DNA of 34,375 bases, taken from Bordetella parapertussis (GTDB lineage Bacteria > Pseudomonadota > Gammaproteobacteria > Burkholderiales > SG8-41). The notes beneath the pieces were generated by a model. The model did no database searches and was not told the origin of the DNA. It saw only the letters and a program-made list of their open reading frames with translations. A program made the translations under genes and the position numbers. The stretch's first letter is position 1. The number at the start of each line of letters is the position of its first letter. The DNA lies in NCBI GenBank assembly GCA_945893125.1, contig CAMDDY010000005.1, positions 1 through 34,375 on the forward strand, given 5' to 3'. Of this stretch, positions 17,682-27,317 are shown piece by piece.

Positions 17682-19754
17682 TCAAATTTTTATACAGGCC
17701 GCGAAATGGCCTGGCTGAACCTCGCGCAATGGCGACCGCTGCATCTTACACGCCGCGTCCGCGCGCGGGCAGCGCGTGTGGAACACACACCCCGCCGGCG
17801 GCGCAAGCGGGCTCGGCACTTCGCCGCCCAACACGCGATGCGCGCGTTTGGCCTCGATCACGGGATCAGGCACCGGCACGGCTTCAAGCAGCGCCTGCGT
17901 ATACGGGTGCAGCGGGTCGGCGTAAAGCGCATCGCGATCGGCGATTTCCATCACGCGGCCCAAATACATCACGATCACGCGATCCGAAATATGCCGCACC
18001 ACCGCCAGATCGTGCGCGATGAATAAGTACGTGAGACCGAGTTTCTTCTGCAAGTCTTCCAGCAAGTTGATGATCTGCGCCTGTATCGACACATCGAGTG
18101 CCGACACCGGCTCGTCGCACACAATAAATTCCGGCTCCATCGCCAGCGCGCGCGCGATGCCTACGCGCTGACGCTGCCCGCCGGACAACTCATGCGGGTA
18201 GCGGCTCGCCATGTAATCGAACAGGCCTACCTGTTGCAGCAGCTCGCTGACCTTGGCGCGCGCCGCAATTTTGTTGGGCTGAAGTTTATACACCAGCAAC
18301 GGCTCGGCGATGCCCTCGCCAATGGTCATGCGCGGGTTCAACGAGCTGAACGGATCCTGAAAAATCACCTGCATTTTACGGCGGTAGTTTTTCAACGCGT
18401 CGCCTTGCGCGTGTGTGACATCCGCGCCTGCAAACGTGATGGCGCCGGCGGTGGATTTCTCCAGCCGCAGCAAGGTGCGCCCCACCGTGGTTTTGCCGCA
18501 ACCCGATTCGCCCACCAGCCCGACGGTTTCGCCCTTGAACACCTCGAATGAAAGATCATCGACCGCGCGCACTTCGGCGTGCTTGCCGCCAAACGTTTTT
18601 AGTCCTGTCGATACATCGAAGTAGGTTTTGAGTTCGCGCACGGCAAGCAGCGGCGTAGCGCGATCCACGGATTTCACCAGCGCGCTGCTTTCTGCGGCGG
18701 CTTGCAAACCGAGTGCCGTTGGGCCGAGTCGGTCTAGCTCTTGCGAACGCAAACAGGCGGTGTGACGGTCCGCCGCCACCGCCACCATTTCAGGCAAACC
18801 TTGTTCACACGCCGCCTGACGCGCAAGACAACGCGGGGCAAAGCGGCACCCCGGCGGCGGCGCGAGCAAATCCGGCGGCGCGCCGTCGATGGTTTCGAGT
18901 TTTAATCCGCGCGGCTGATCGAGCCGCGGCACCGAACGCAGCAACCCGGCGGTGTAGGGGTGCAGCGGTTTGGCGAACACCTCCGCCGCGTTTCCCTGTT
19001 CGGCCATGCGCGCCGCGTACATCACATTCACGCGGTCGGCGTAGCGCGCGACGATGCCGAGGTTGTGCGTAATCACCACCAGCGCGATGTTCAGCTCGCG
19101 CGACAGGCGTTTCATCAGTTCGAGTATTTGCGCCTGTATCGTCACATCCAGCGCGGTGGTGGGCTCGTCGGCGATGATGAGTTTGGGGTTGCAGGAGAGC
19201 GCGATCGCGATCACCACGCGCTGGCGCATGCCGCCGGAGAATTGATGCGGATACTGATCGAGGCGCGATTCGGCATCGGGAATGCCCACGAGTTTCAGCA
19301 GTTCCAGCGAACGCGCGCGCGCGGCATCGGGAGTCAACTTCAGATGCTGCAGCAGCGGCTCCGCGATCTGGTAACCCACCGTGAGCACCGGGTTCAGCGA
19401 CGTCATCGGGTCCTGAAAAATCATCGCGATGTCGCGCCCGCGGATCGCGCGCATCTCATCCGCACTAATCGTCAGCAGATCACGGCCCTCGAACAAAACG
19501 CGCCCCTGCGTCACGCGCCCCGACTGCGCCAAGAGCCGCATGATCGCAAGTGAAGACACCGACTTGCCGCAACCCGACTCACCCACCAGCGCCACCACAT
19601 CACCGGCTTTGACTTTGTACGAGATGCCCTCCACCGCGCGCACCACGCCGCGCGAGGTGTTGAACTGCACATGGAGGTTTTCGACTTCGAGCAGCCAGGC
19701 ATAGTGCATAGTGGCGGGCAAATCCATTTTCTCGGTCAGGACGGCGAAGGGCAT
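17682..19754 (-). CDS. Fused dipeptide ABC transporter ATP-binding protein (DppD-DppF type double ATPase)
   Basis: ORF 690 aa; two Walker A ([16 protein letters not shown]) and two signature regions ([18 protein letters not shown]). Confidence 0.93.
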   Translation of the reverse strand: MPFAVLTEKMDLPATMHYAWLLEVENLHVQFNTSRGVVRAVEGISYKVKAGDVVALVGESGCGKSVSSLAIMRLLAQSGRVTQGRVLFEGRDLLTISADEMRAIRGRDIAMIFQDPMTSLNPVLTVGYQIAEPLLQHLKLTPDAARARSLELLKLVGIPDAESRLDQYPHQFSGGMRQRVVIAIALSCNPKLIIADEPTTALDVTIQAQILELMKRLSRELNIALVVITHNLGIVARYADRVNVMYAARMAEQGNAAEVFAKPLHPYTAGLLRSVPRLDQPRGLKLETIDGAPPDLLAPPPGCRFAPRCLARQAACEQGLPEMVAVAADRHTACLRSQELDRLGPTALGLQAAAESSALVKSVDRATPLLAVRELKTYFDVSTGLKTFGGKHAEVRAVDDLSFEVFKGETVGLVGESGCGKTTVGRTLLRLEKSTAGAITFAGADVTHAQGDALKNYRRKMQVIFQDPFSSLNPRMTIGEGIAEPLLVYKLQPNKIAARAKVSELLQQVGLFDYMASRYPHELSGGQRQRVGIARALAMEPEFIVCDEPVSALDVSIQAQIINLLEDLQKKLGLTYLFIAHDLAVVRHISDRVIVMYLGRVMEIADRDALYADPLHPYTQALLEAVPVPDPVIEAKRAHRVLGGEVPSPLAPPAGCVFHTRCPRADAACKMQRSPLREVQPGHFAACIKI

Positions 19755-19796
19755 CGGCGTTATAAATTAGGGAGTTTGCCGCAGTCCCACTTTACG

Positions 19797-21260
19797 TTAT
19801 CGCCAGGTCTCCCGCCACTTTTGATACTGCGATAGCCGCACGCGATAGCGCGCGATATTGCCTTCGTGCAGGCTCATCAATTCGGTTTCCACCACCTCGG
19901 CAAAGCGCGCCTGGTCGTCTTTGGGCACACCTTGTGTGGCGCGCTGCTTGATGGTTGCGATCGCGGCTTTTTGGTCCATGGCGCCGACGACGATTTCGCC
20001 GACGGCTTGCGCGATCAAGGCGCGGTAACGCATCCGAAATGGATCAGGCTCTCCCAGAGAGCGGGCAACCGCCGAGTAGCGCGCGCACGAGCGCTCATAG
20101 GCCCACACAAATACATCGCGCAGCAATTCAACGCGATTCAATTCGTACACCCCCAGTATGCCGTCGATGTAGGCGCGCCCGGGCACGTCCACAAAGGACA
20201 ACGGACACAGGTTGCCGCGAATGAACGGCAAGTTGGCCGCAAGGCGCGACACACGCTTGTTGACATCCTCGAATGGTTGCAGGTAAGGCAGTTGCACCAT
20301 CGCAAAAAATGCTTGCTCGAATGGATCGGTGATTGCCGCGGCAGTGTCAAGAATCTGCTGAAAGCATTCGTCGATCAACTGCGGCACTTCGAGCGGATGA
20401 AACACCGTGCCATCAATACCCACGGCAATCTCGCGCACGCGCCCGCTCGCCTTGGGGTCGAGCAAGTTGTCCGACAACAGCGCATGCAGGTTAAGAAGGG
20501 TGTAGCGATCAAAATTAACGTCGTTCGCCTGTTCGACCAGCAATTCAATTGCGGCCTTGTGATTCAGTATCATCTGCGCTTCGCGCGCGTCTTTGCCATC
20601 GGCGCTTTCGCCCAGATCGAGCAGCCGTTCGGTTTCGAGCAACGAATAGGTGTTGCCCTCCAGCCGGCTTGAGTTCCACGACAGGTCGATCAACAAGCGA
20701 TTGTAAATTTGCCGCGCATACGTGCCTGCCGGACGCTGCGCGTTGGGGGAACGCCCCAATTCGTATAACCGCTGCCGTGTTGGCGCGGTCAGATAGTAAG
20801 TTTCATTGGGCCGGTAGACATCGAGAAATGCGCGGTTATAGCCTGCCGGTTGACGCTGGTGGATGGGTTGGCGGATGGCCTGCTTGATGACTTCGGCTTC
20901 GGTGGAAATGGGAATGTATTTTTCGCCGTGCGCGGTTACGTCACCTGCGCCGGACACCTGCGCCACGCCTGTGGCGTAAATCGGCGCATAACTTTCACTG
21001 CGCGCCTCAACCTTGGGCGCCTGCGGAGCAATCGCCGCTACGTCTGCGTAGGTGGTTGCCCTATAGCGGCTGCCGCGACCGCGGCCCTCCACCACCAATT
21101 GCCGTTGAGCAACCAGTTGCGCTAAGCGGCGCTGTAGTGTGCGGCGCGACAGCTTGGTGGCAAGTGAGTCGCCAATAGTCTCGACGGAGCTACCTCCGGA
21201 AAGCCGGGTAACCGCCTGCACTACTACGTCGAGCTCGTGTTGTGAGACTTGTTTTGGCAC
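19797..21260 (-). CDS. Fic-fold protein with N-terminal HTH-like region; degenerate Fic motif
   Basis: ORF 487 aa (GTG start); SRRTLQRRLAQLVAQRQL HTH-like; SSRLEGN inhibitory-type motif; LQPFEDVNKRVSR at the HPFx(D/E)GNGR position. Confidence 0.85.
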   Translation of the reverse strand: MPKQVSQHELDVVVQAVTRLSGGSSVETIGDSLATKLSRRTLQRRLAQLVAQRQLVVEGRGRGSRYRATTYADVAAIAPQAPKVEARSESYAPIYATGVAQVSGAGDVTAHGEKYIPISTEAEVIKQAIRQPIHQRQPAGYNRAFLDVYRPNETYYLTAPTRQRLYELGRSPNAQRPAGTYARQIYNRLLIDLSWNSSRLEGNTYSLLETERLLDLGESADGKDAREAQMILNHKAAIELLVEQANDVNFDRYTLLNLHALLSDNLLDPKASGRVREIAVGIDGTVFHPLEVPQLIDECFQQILDTAAAITDPFEQAFFAMVQLPYLQPFEDVNKRVSRLAANLPFIRGNLCPLSFVDVPGRAYIDGILGVYELNRVELLRDVFVWAYERSCARYSAVARSLGEPDPFRMRYRALIAQAVGEIVVGAMDQKAAIATIKQRATQGVPKDDQARFAEVVETELMSLHEGNIARYRVRLSQYQKWRETWR

Positions 21261-21269
21261 GTATTAATA

Positions 21270-21294
21270 TGGCGCGATATAAAATATTGAGCCA
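21270..21294. promoter_or_regulatory. 25-bp palindromic candidate operator, site 1
   Basis: TGGCGCgatataaaatattGAGCCA, 6-13-6 architecture. Confidence 0.6.
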
Positions 21295-21322
21295 TGTTAA
21301 TCTATTTTTATGGCGCAATCAA
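21294..21322 (-). promoter_or_regulatory. Candidate sigma70 promoter of the Fic gene
   Basis: On minus strand TTGATT (21322-21317), 17-bp spacer, TAACAT (21299-21294). Confidence 0.5.
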
Positions 21323-21335
21323 TAATTATGCGCCA
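21311..21335. promoter_or_regulatory. 25-bp palindromic candidate operator, site 2
   Basis: TGGCGCaatcaataattatGCGCCA, perfect 6-bp arms; overlaps the predicted -35. Confidence 0.65.
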
Positions 21336-21373
21336 AATAAAATGACTAAAACCAATTTACGCGCCACAATAAC

Positions 21374-24265
21374 TCATACCAGCGCATCCGCCAACACCCG
21401 CGCCACATGCACCGCTTCGCGTTGCGCGCCATCGTGTATCTGATGCCGGCAACTGGTGCCGTCGGCGATGATGAGCGTGTCTTTGCCGGCTTCGCGCACT
21501 TTGGGCAGTAGCGCGGCCTCGGCCATTTGCATCGATACGTCGTAATGTTCGGCGTCGTAGCCAAAACTGCCGGCCATGCCGCAGCAACTGGATTCGATCA
21601 ATTCCGTTTGTAACTCCGGAATCAGTTTCAGCACGCGCAGCACGGCGGGCATCACGGCGAAGGCTTTCTGATGGCAATGGCCGTGCAGCAGCGCTTTTTT
21701 CTGCGGCAATGCTTTGAGGTTGAGTTTGAAGCGGCCCGCGTCGAGTTCGCGCGCGATGAATTCCTCGAACAGAAAAGCATTCAAATCCAGTTCCGCTGCC
21801 TGCGGCGTCGGCCACAACGACAGGAACTCGTCGCGCATGCCCAGCACGCAGGAAGGCTCCAGCCCGACAACCGGGATGCCGCGTTCGATGTAGGGCATCA
21901 ATGTGTTGATCGTGCGCTCGGCCTCAAAGCGGGCTTTGTCCACCATGCCGGTGGCGAGATAGGTGCGGCCACAGCACAGCGGGCGTTTTGTATCCCTGGC
22001 TTGCGGGATGTGTACGGTGTAGCCCGCCGCTTGCAAAACGTTAAGCGCGGCGTGGGCGTTTTCGGGTTCGAAGTAGTTGGTGAAGGTGTCGATGAAGAGG
22101 ACGACTTCGCGGCTTGTAGCGCCCGCTGCTTTGAGGGCAGCGGGTTGGGGTGCGGGTGAAACTTGCCCGCCCAAAAAATTGGTCTTCCACTTCGGCAACG
22201 AACGCTGCGAAGCAAACCCCGCAAACCCCTTACCCAAAGCCTGCGCCCAATTCGCCAGCGGTCCCATTTTCGCAACCCAAGGCGCATACAGCGGCAAGTT
22301 CGCAATCAGCTTGTCCTTGAGGGTAAACCCATGCCGCTGCTTGTAATGATGCAGGAACTCCACCTTCATCTTCGCCATGTCCACGCCGGTCGGGCATTCG
22401 CGTTTGCAGCCCTTGCACGACACGCAGAGATCCATTGCCTTGTGCATTTCGTCGGAGGTAAACGCATCCGGGCCTAGCTGGCCCGATAGCGCCAAGCGCA
22501 AGGTATTCGCCCGTCCGCGCGTCAGATGTTGCTCATCACGCGTGACGCGAAACGAGGGGCACATGGTGCCGGCGTCGAACTTGCGGCAGTGGCCGTTGTT
22601 GTTGCACATCTCCACCGCTTTATCGAGGCCGCCCCACTCCTTCCAATCCAGAACAGTCTTGATCGGTATGGTCTTGTAGCCCGGCTTGAAACGAAACAGC
22701 GAACGATCATCCTGCTTCGACGGGCGCACGATTTTGCCGGGGTTGAGCAAGCCCTTCGGATCAAAAATAGCCTTGATCTCGCCGAACGCCTGCGTGAGCT
22801 TCGGCCCGAAGAACGGCGCGATCCATTCGCTGCGCACCAGCCCATCGCCGTGTTCACCGGAATACGAGCCTTTGTATTGCTTCACCATCTCCGCGGCTTC
22901 TTCGGCGATGGCGCGCATTTTGCCCGCGCCGTCCTCGCGCATATTGAGGATGGGCCGCACGTGCAACGTGCCCACCGAGGCATGCGCGTACCAGGTGCCG
23001 GTGGTGCCGTGTTTCTCGAACACCTTGGTCAAACGGTCGGTGTATTCGGCCAGGTGTTCCAGCGGCACCGCGCAATCTTCGATGAACGACACGGGTTTAC
23101 CGTCGCCCTTCATCGACATCATGATGTTCAGCCCCGCCTTGCGTACCTCCCATACGTCGCGCTGGAACGCGGCATCGGTGATTTCGATCACGCTGTCGGG
23201 GTGACCGAGATCGCCCATCAGTTCTACCAGTTGCTTCAATTTCGCAGTCTGCTCGTCTTTGTCATCACCGGCGAATTCCACCAGCAGAATCGCGTCAGGA
23301 TCGCCTTGAATAAATTTTTCCACGATGGGCCTAAACGCGGCGTTGCTGCGCGCGAGACCGATCATGGTGCGATCCACCAGTTCCACCGCAGTGGGTTTTA
23401 ACTTCACGATCTGCTGCGGCGCTTCCATCGACTTGTAGAACGTGGGGAAGTGGCACACGCCCAGCGTCTTGTGTTTGGGCAGCGTCGATAGATTCAGATG
23501 CACGCGCTTGGAGTAAGCGAGCGTGCCTTCGCTGCCCACCAGCAAGTGCGCCATGTTGAACGCCATGCCCGACACCATGTCGAGGTTGTAGCCGCCCACG
23601 CGGCGCAGCAGCTTGGGGTAGCGCAGCTCGATCTCTTCGGCGTTCAACACCGCGATGTCGCGTATCTTGCGCACCAGATCGCGGTAACCCTGCGGGCCAT
23701 CAAGCTGCGCCAAATCCGACGGCACGGCGCCAAAGTGATACGCGCCGCCGTCAGCCAGCACGGCATCGACCCCGCGCACGTTATGCACCATGTTGCCGTA
23801 GAAAATCGAGCGTGAACCGCAGGAGTTGTTGCCCGTCATGCCGCCGATGGTCGCTTGCGCGCTGGTGGACACATCCACCGGATACCACAGGCCGTGCGGC
23901 TTCAAGAACGCATTGAGTTGATCCAGCACCACGCCCGGCTGCACAACACACGTGCGCGCCTCGGCATTGAAATCCATCACGTTGCGCAGGTATTTGCTGA
24001 CATCAATCACCAGCGCCTCGCCCACGGTCTGTCCGCACTGCGAGGTGCCGCCGCCGCGCGGCAATACCGCAACGCCGGCATCCAGCGCGATTTGCATCGC
24101 GACGGTGGCGTCTTCTTCCGTTTGCGGAATCACCACGCCGATGGGCTCGATCTGATAAATCGACGCGTCGGTCGAGTAACGCCCGCGCGTGGCGGCGTCG
24201 AAGAGGACTTCGCCGTGGATTTCTTTGGCTAGGCGGGCGGCGAGAGTGGTGTTGGTTGTGGTCAC
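21374..24265 (-). CDS. FAD-binding oxidase / (Fe-S)-binding protein (GlcD/D-lactate dehydrogenase-like with C-terminal CCG domains)
   Basis: ORF 963 aa; VLPRGGGTSQCGQTVGEALVIDVSKYL, ATIGGMTGNNSCGSRS, CVSCKGCKRECPTG, PLCCGRTY and SSCCGMAGSFGY motifs. Confidence 0.93.
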   Translation of the reverse strand: MTTTNTTLAARLAKEIHGEVLFDAATRGRYSTDASIYQIEPIGVVIPQTEEDATVAMQIALDAGVAVLPRGGGTSQCGQTVGEALVIDVSKYLRNVMDFNAEARTCVVQPGVVLDQLNAFLKPHGLWYPVDVSTSAQATIGGMTGNNSCGSRSIFYGNMVHNVRGVDAVLADGGAYHFGAVPSDLAQLDGPQGYRDLVRKIRDIAVLNAEEIELRYPKLLRRVGGYNLDMVSGMAFNMAHLLVGSEGTLAYSKRVHLNLSTLPKHKTLGVCHFPTFYKSMEAPQQIVKLKPTAVELVDRTMIGLARSNAAFRPIVEKFIQGDPDAILLVEFAGDDKDEQTAKLKQLVELMGDLGHPDSVIEITDAAFQRDVWEVRKAGLNIMMSMKGDGKPVSFIEDCAVPLEHLAEYTDRLTKVFEKHGTTGTWYAHASVGTLHVRPILNMREDGAGKMRAIAEEAAEMVKQYKGSYSGEHGDGLVRSEWIAPFFGPKLTQAFGEIKAIFDPKGLLNPGKIVRPSKQDDRSLFRFKPGYKTIPIKTVLDWKEWGGLDKAVEMCNNNGHCRKFDAGTMCPSFRVTRDEQHLTRGRANTLRLALSGQLGPDAFTSDEMHKAMDLCVSCKGCKRECPTGVDMAKMKVEFLHHYKQRHGFTLKDKLIANLPLYAPWVAKMGPLANWAQALGKGFAGFASQRSLPKWKTNFLGGQVSPAPQPAALKAAGATSREVVLFIDTFTNYFEPENAHAALNVLQAAGYTVHIPQARDTKRPLCCGRTYLATGMVDKARFEAERTINTLMPYIERGIPVVGLEPSCVLGMRDEFLSLWPTPQAAELDLNAFLFEEFIARELDAGRFKLNLKALPQKKALLHGHCHQKAFAVMPAVLRVLKLIPELQTELIESSCCGMAGSFGYDAEHYDVSMQMAEAALLPKVREAGKDTLIIADGTSCRHQIHDGAQREAVHVARVLADALV

Positions 24266-24280
24266 TTCAAAACCTTTTTT

Positions 24281-24390
24281 GACGCGGATTTACGCAGATG
24301 AACACAGATTACCCCCCTCGCGTCGTTCCAGCGAACGCTGGAATGACGATGGTGGGTTTTAATCTGCGTTCATCTGCGTAAATCCGCGTC
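24281..24390. repeat. Palindrome copy R2, carrying a nested second palindrome
   Basis: Arms gacgcggatttacgcagatgaacacagatt / aatctgcgttcatctgcgtaaatccgcgtc; nested cgtcgttccagcgaacgctggaatgacg at 24321-24348. Confidence 0.85.
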
Positions 24391-24444
24391 GAAATGCAGT
24401 TGATGTACACCCTTATAATACGCCTCCCACCAAGGAGTCTCACC

Positions 24445-25629
24445 ATGCCTCACACCGCCGGCCGCCACTTCCTGCAAATCCCCGGCCCGTCCAACGTGCC
24501 CGACCGCATTCTGCGCGCCATCGACCGCCCGACCATCGATCATCGCGGGCCGGAGTTTCAGCAACTGGGTTACGACGTGCTGGCCGGCATGCAGCGCATC
24601 TTCAAGACCAAGGGCCATGTGGTGATTTACCCCGCGTCGGGCACCGGCGCGTGGGAAGCGGCGCTGGTTAATACCTTGTCCGCGGGCGACAAGATTTTGA
24701 TGTACGAGACCGGCCAGTTTGCCTCGCTGTGGCAAAAACTTGCGCTGCGTTTGGGTTTGCAGCCGGAGTTCATCGCCGGTGATTGGCGGCGCGGGGCGGA
24801 CGCCACCGCGATTGAAGCGCGCCTCAATGAAGACAAAGCGCACGCGATCAAAGCGGTGTGCGTGGTGCATAACGAAACCTCCACTGCCGTCACCTCCAAA
24901 ATCGCCGAAGTGCGCAAGGCGATGGACCGCGCCAAACACCCGGCGCTGTTGATGGTGGATACGATTTCAGGTCTCGGCTCCATCGATTACCGTCACGACG
25001 AATGGGGCGTGGATGTCACCGTCGCCGGTTCGCAAAAAGGCCTGATGCTGCCGCCGGGATTGGCGTTCAACGCCGTCAGCGAAAAAGCGCTGGCCGTGTC
25101 CAAAACCGCGAAGCTGCCGCGCTCCTACTGGAGTTGGGACGAAATGATCGGCCCCAACAAAACCGGGTTTTTCCCCTACACGCCTTCGACCAATTTGCTT
25201 TATGGTTTGCGCGAAGCCGTGGCCATGCTCGAGGAAGAAGGTCTCGACAACGTATTCAAGCGCCACGACCGCCACGCCGAAGCCACGCGCCGCGCGGTGC
25301 AAACGTGGGGCCTCGAAATTCTGTGCAAAAACGAAACCGAGCATTCGAGCGTGTTGACCGCCGTGCTGATGCCCGAAGGCCACAGCGAAGTCGCCTTCCG
25401 CAAAGTCGTGCTCGACAACTTCAACATGTCACTCGGCAGCGGCTTGGGCAAGATTGCCGACAAAGTGTTTCGTATCGGGCACCTCGGCGACTTCAACGAC
25501 CTTACGCTGATGGGCACGCTGGCCGGCGTGGAGATGGGCCTCGCGCTGGCGAAGGTCCCGCATCAAAATGGTGGTGTTTCGGCGGCAATGGAAAGCCTTA
25601 AAGAAAATTGTTTAAAAACAAATACTTAA
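24445..25629 (+). CDS. Serine-glyoxylate/alanine-glyoxylate aminotransferase family protein
   Basis: MPHTAGRHFLQIPGPSNVPDRILRAIDRPTIDHRGPEFQQL; ASGTGAWEAAL; VDVTVAGSQKGLMLPPGL PLP-lysine region; RBS aaggag upstream. Confidence 0.93.
   Translation: MPHTAGRHFLQIPGPSNVPDRILRAIDRPTIDHRGPEFQQLGYDVLAGMQRIFKTKGHVVIYPASGTGAWEAALVNTLSAGDKILMYETGQFASLWQKLALRLGLQPEFIAGDWRRGADATAIEARLNEDKAHAIKAVCVVHNETSTAVTSKIAEVRKAMDRAKHPALLMVDTISGLGSIDYRHDEWGVDVTVAGSQKGLMLPPGLAFNAVSEKALAVSKTAKLPRSYWSWDEMIGPNKTGFFPYTPSTNLLYGLREAVAMLEEEGLDNVFKRHDRHAEATRRAVQTWGLEILCKNETEHSSVLTAVLMPEGHSEVAFRKVVLDNFNMSLGSGLGKIADKVFRIGHLGDFNDLTLMGTLAGVEMGLALAKVPHQNGGVSAAMESLKENCLKTNT
25609..25629 (+). repeat. AT-rich boundary motif copy M6 (TGTTTAAAAACAAATACTTAA)
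   Basis: Forms the last codons (CLKTNT-stop) of the aminotransferase gene. Confidence 0.6.
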
Positions 25630-25653
25630 CGCTTATTCGCCTCAACCATATTT

Positions 25654-25731
25654 TGTAGGATGTGTGCAACCCATCATTTCATCGCGCGACCGCAATCGAT
25701 GGGTTGCGCTGCGCTCCACCCATCCTACTAA
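25654..25731. repeat. Inverted repeat of the GGATGGGTGGAGCGCAGCGCAACCCATC type
   Basis: tgtaggatgtgtgcaacccatc / gatgggttgcgctgcgctccacccatcctacta, between convergent genes. Confidence 0.7.
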
Positions 25732-25732
25732 G

Positions 25733-26170
25733 CTATCGCATATTCGCCTGCGCCGTAGTCCCCAGCGGCACCGCATCCGGCACATGCTCTTTCTCGAAAT
25801 TGAATTCGAGCTTGGTGCCCACCGGGTCGTATAAGAACACCTGGTAGCCGGCGTCCTTGATGTTCTGTTCTTCGAACTCGATGTCGAGCGACTTCAGGCG
25901 CTTCCTGAAATCCACCGCGCCGGTGGCCTTCCATGCGATGTGATCCAGGCTGCCGCTGTGATGATCCTTCACCTGCGCGCCTTTTTTGAAGCGCGCGCCG
26001 ACATGCAGGATGGGATCGTCGCCGTAATAAAGCCACATGCCTGGCGCATTAAAATTGGGGCGCGGGCCGCTTTTGAGGTCGAGCACGTCACCGTAGAATT
26101 TTTCGATGGCCGGCAGGTCGGCTTCGGAGCAACGGATGTTGAAGTGCAAAAAACCCTGGAAGAATTTCAT
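25733..26170 (-). CDS. VOC (glyoxalase/bleomycin resistance/dioxygenase) family protein
   Basis: ORF 145 aa; LHFNIRCSEADLPAIEKFYGDVLDLKSGPRP, DHIAWKAT, YQVFLYDPVGTKLEFNF. Confidence 0.9.
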   Translation of the reverse strand: MKFFQGFLHFNIRCSEADLPAIEKFYGDVLDLKSGPRPNFNAPGMWLYYGDDPILHVGARFKKGAQVKDHHSGSLDHIAWKATGAVDFRKRLKSLDIEFEEQNIKDAGYQVFLYDPVGTKLEFNFEKEHVPDAVPLGTTAQANMR

Positions 26171-26248
26171 GATGTCTCCTGGAAAAAATTTGAAAAGGGT
26201 GATGGCGTAATCTTACCTGCCCTTACGGCTATGGTCTAACCGGGATGC

Positions 26249-27220
26249 TTACTGTGGTTGTATCCCCGCCTCGCGCGCTGCCGCCGCCCACGAAGCCAAC
26301 TGGTCTTTGACGAACGCGGGCACTTCCTGGCGCGGCATATTGCCCACCTCGAAACCGATCCTGCCGAACTGATCCTGCGTTTCCGGGCGCTTTAATACCG
26401 CCATAACTTCGCGGTCGAGTCGCTCGACCACCGCAGCGGGGGTTTTCGACGGCGCGAACAAGGCGAACCAGCCGTAAATCGAAAAATTCGGGAAACCCTG
26501 TTCCACCATCGTCGGCACATCGGGCGCGGGCCGCGTGCGCGTGCGGGTGATCGCCGCGATGGCGCGTAGCCGCCCCTCTTTCACGTGCGGCAACACCAGA
26601 TTGGTGCCGCCGATCACGATGTTGGCGCGCCCAGCAATCAAATCCGGCACCGCCGCCGCATCGCCTTTGTACGGCACGCTCAGCATATCCACTTTCGCGG
26701 TGGCTTTGACCTGCGCCAGGGCAAACACGGTTGACGGATTAGCGGCGGCGACCACCAGCTTGCCGGGATTGGCGCGCGCGTAGCTGATCAGTTCCGCAAG
26801 ATTTTTTGCCGGCGTGCCGGCGTTCACCACCAGCAACTGGCTATTCCATCCCACAAACGTGATCGGCGTGAAATCGGCCACCGGATCAAACGGCAGACTC
26901 TTGCGCATCGCCGGCGCGCCCGCCATGTTGCCGGAACCGCCCAGCAGCAAAGTGTGTCCATCGGGCGTGGCTTTCGCCGCCAGCTCCGCGCCGATCACGC
27001 CATCGGCGCCGGGCCGGTTATCGATCAGCACTGTTTGCCCCAGCGATTGCGACAGCGACTGCGCCATGATCCGGCCAGCCGCGTCGGTGGGTCCGCCGGC
27101 GGGAAAGCCGATCACGAAGCGCACAGGGCGCGTGGGAAAGGCCGCGGCGGATTGCGCTTGTGCCGCAGTGTGTGTCACCAGTAACGCCAGTGCTGCAATA
27201 ACACCCATTTTGTTGTTCAT
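26249..27220 (-). CDS. Bug family solute-binding protein
   Basis: ORF 323 aa; FPTRPVRFVIGFPAGGPTDAAGRIMAQSLSQSLGQTVLIDNRPGADGVIGAELAAKATPDGHTLL. Confidence 0.92.
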   Translation of the reverse strand: MNNKMGVIAALALLVTHTAAQAQSAAAFPTRPVRFVIGFPAGGPTDAAGRIMAQSLSQSLGQTVLIDNRPGADGVIGAELAAKATPDGHTLLLGGSGNMAGAPAMRKSLPFDPVADFTPITFVGWNSQLLVVNAGTPAKNLAELISYARANPGKLVVAAANPSTVFALAQVKATAKVDMLSVPYKGDAAAVPDLIAGRANIVIGGTNLVLPHVKEGRLRAIAAITRTRTRPAPDVPTMVEQGFPNFSIYGWFALFAPSKTPAAVVERLDREVMAVLKRPETQDQFGRIGFEVGNMPRQEVPAFVKDQLASWAAAAREAGIQPQ

Positions 27221-27317
27221 GTTCGCCTCCGATTTATCAACCAGGATTCAGCCCGGCCAGGTCTCGCCCCGGCTCTTTGCGTTATCATGCCACGAACCCA
27301 ACGTTGAGAGGAAAAAC

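Noticed and set aside
26814-27317. N-terminal extension of the TIM-barrel ORF (443 aa)
   Set aside because: Antisense to the Bug gene; real start is ATG at 27318.
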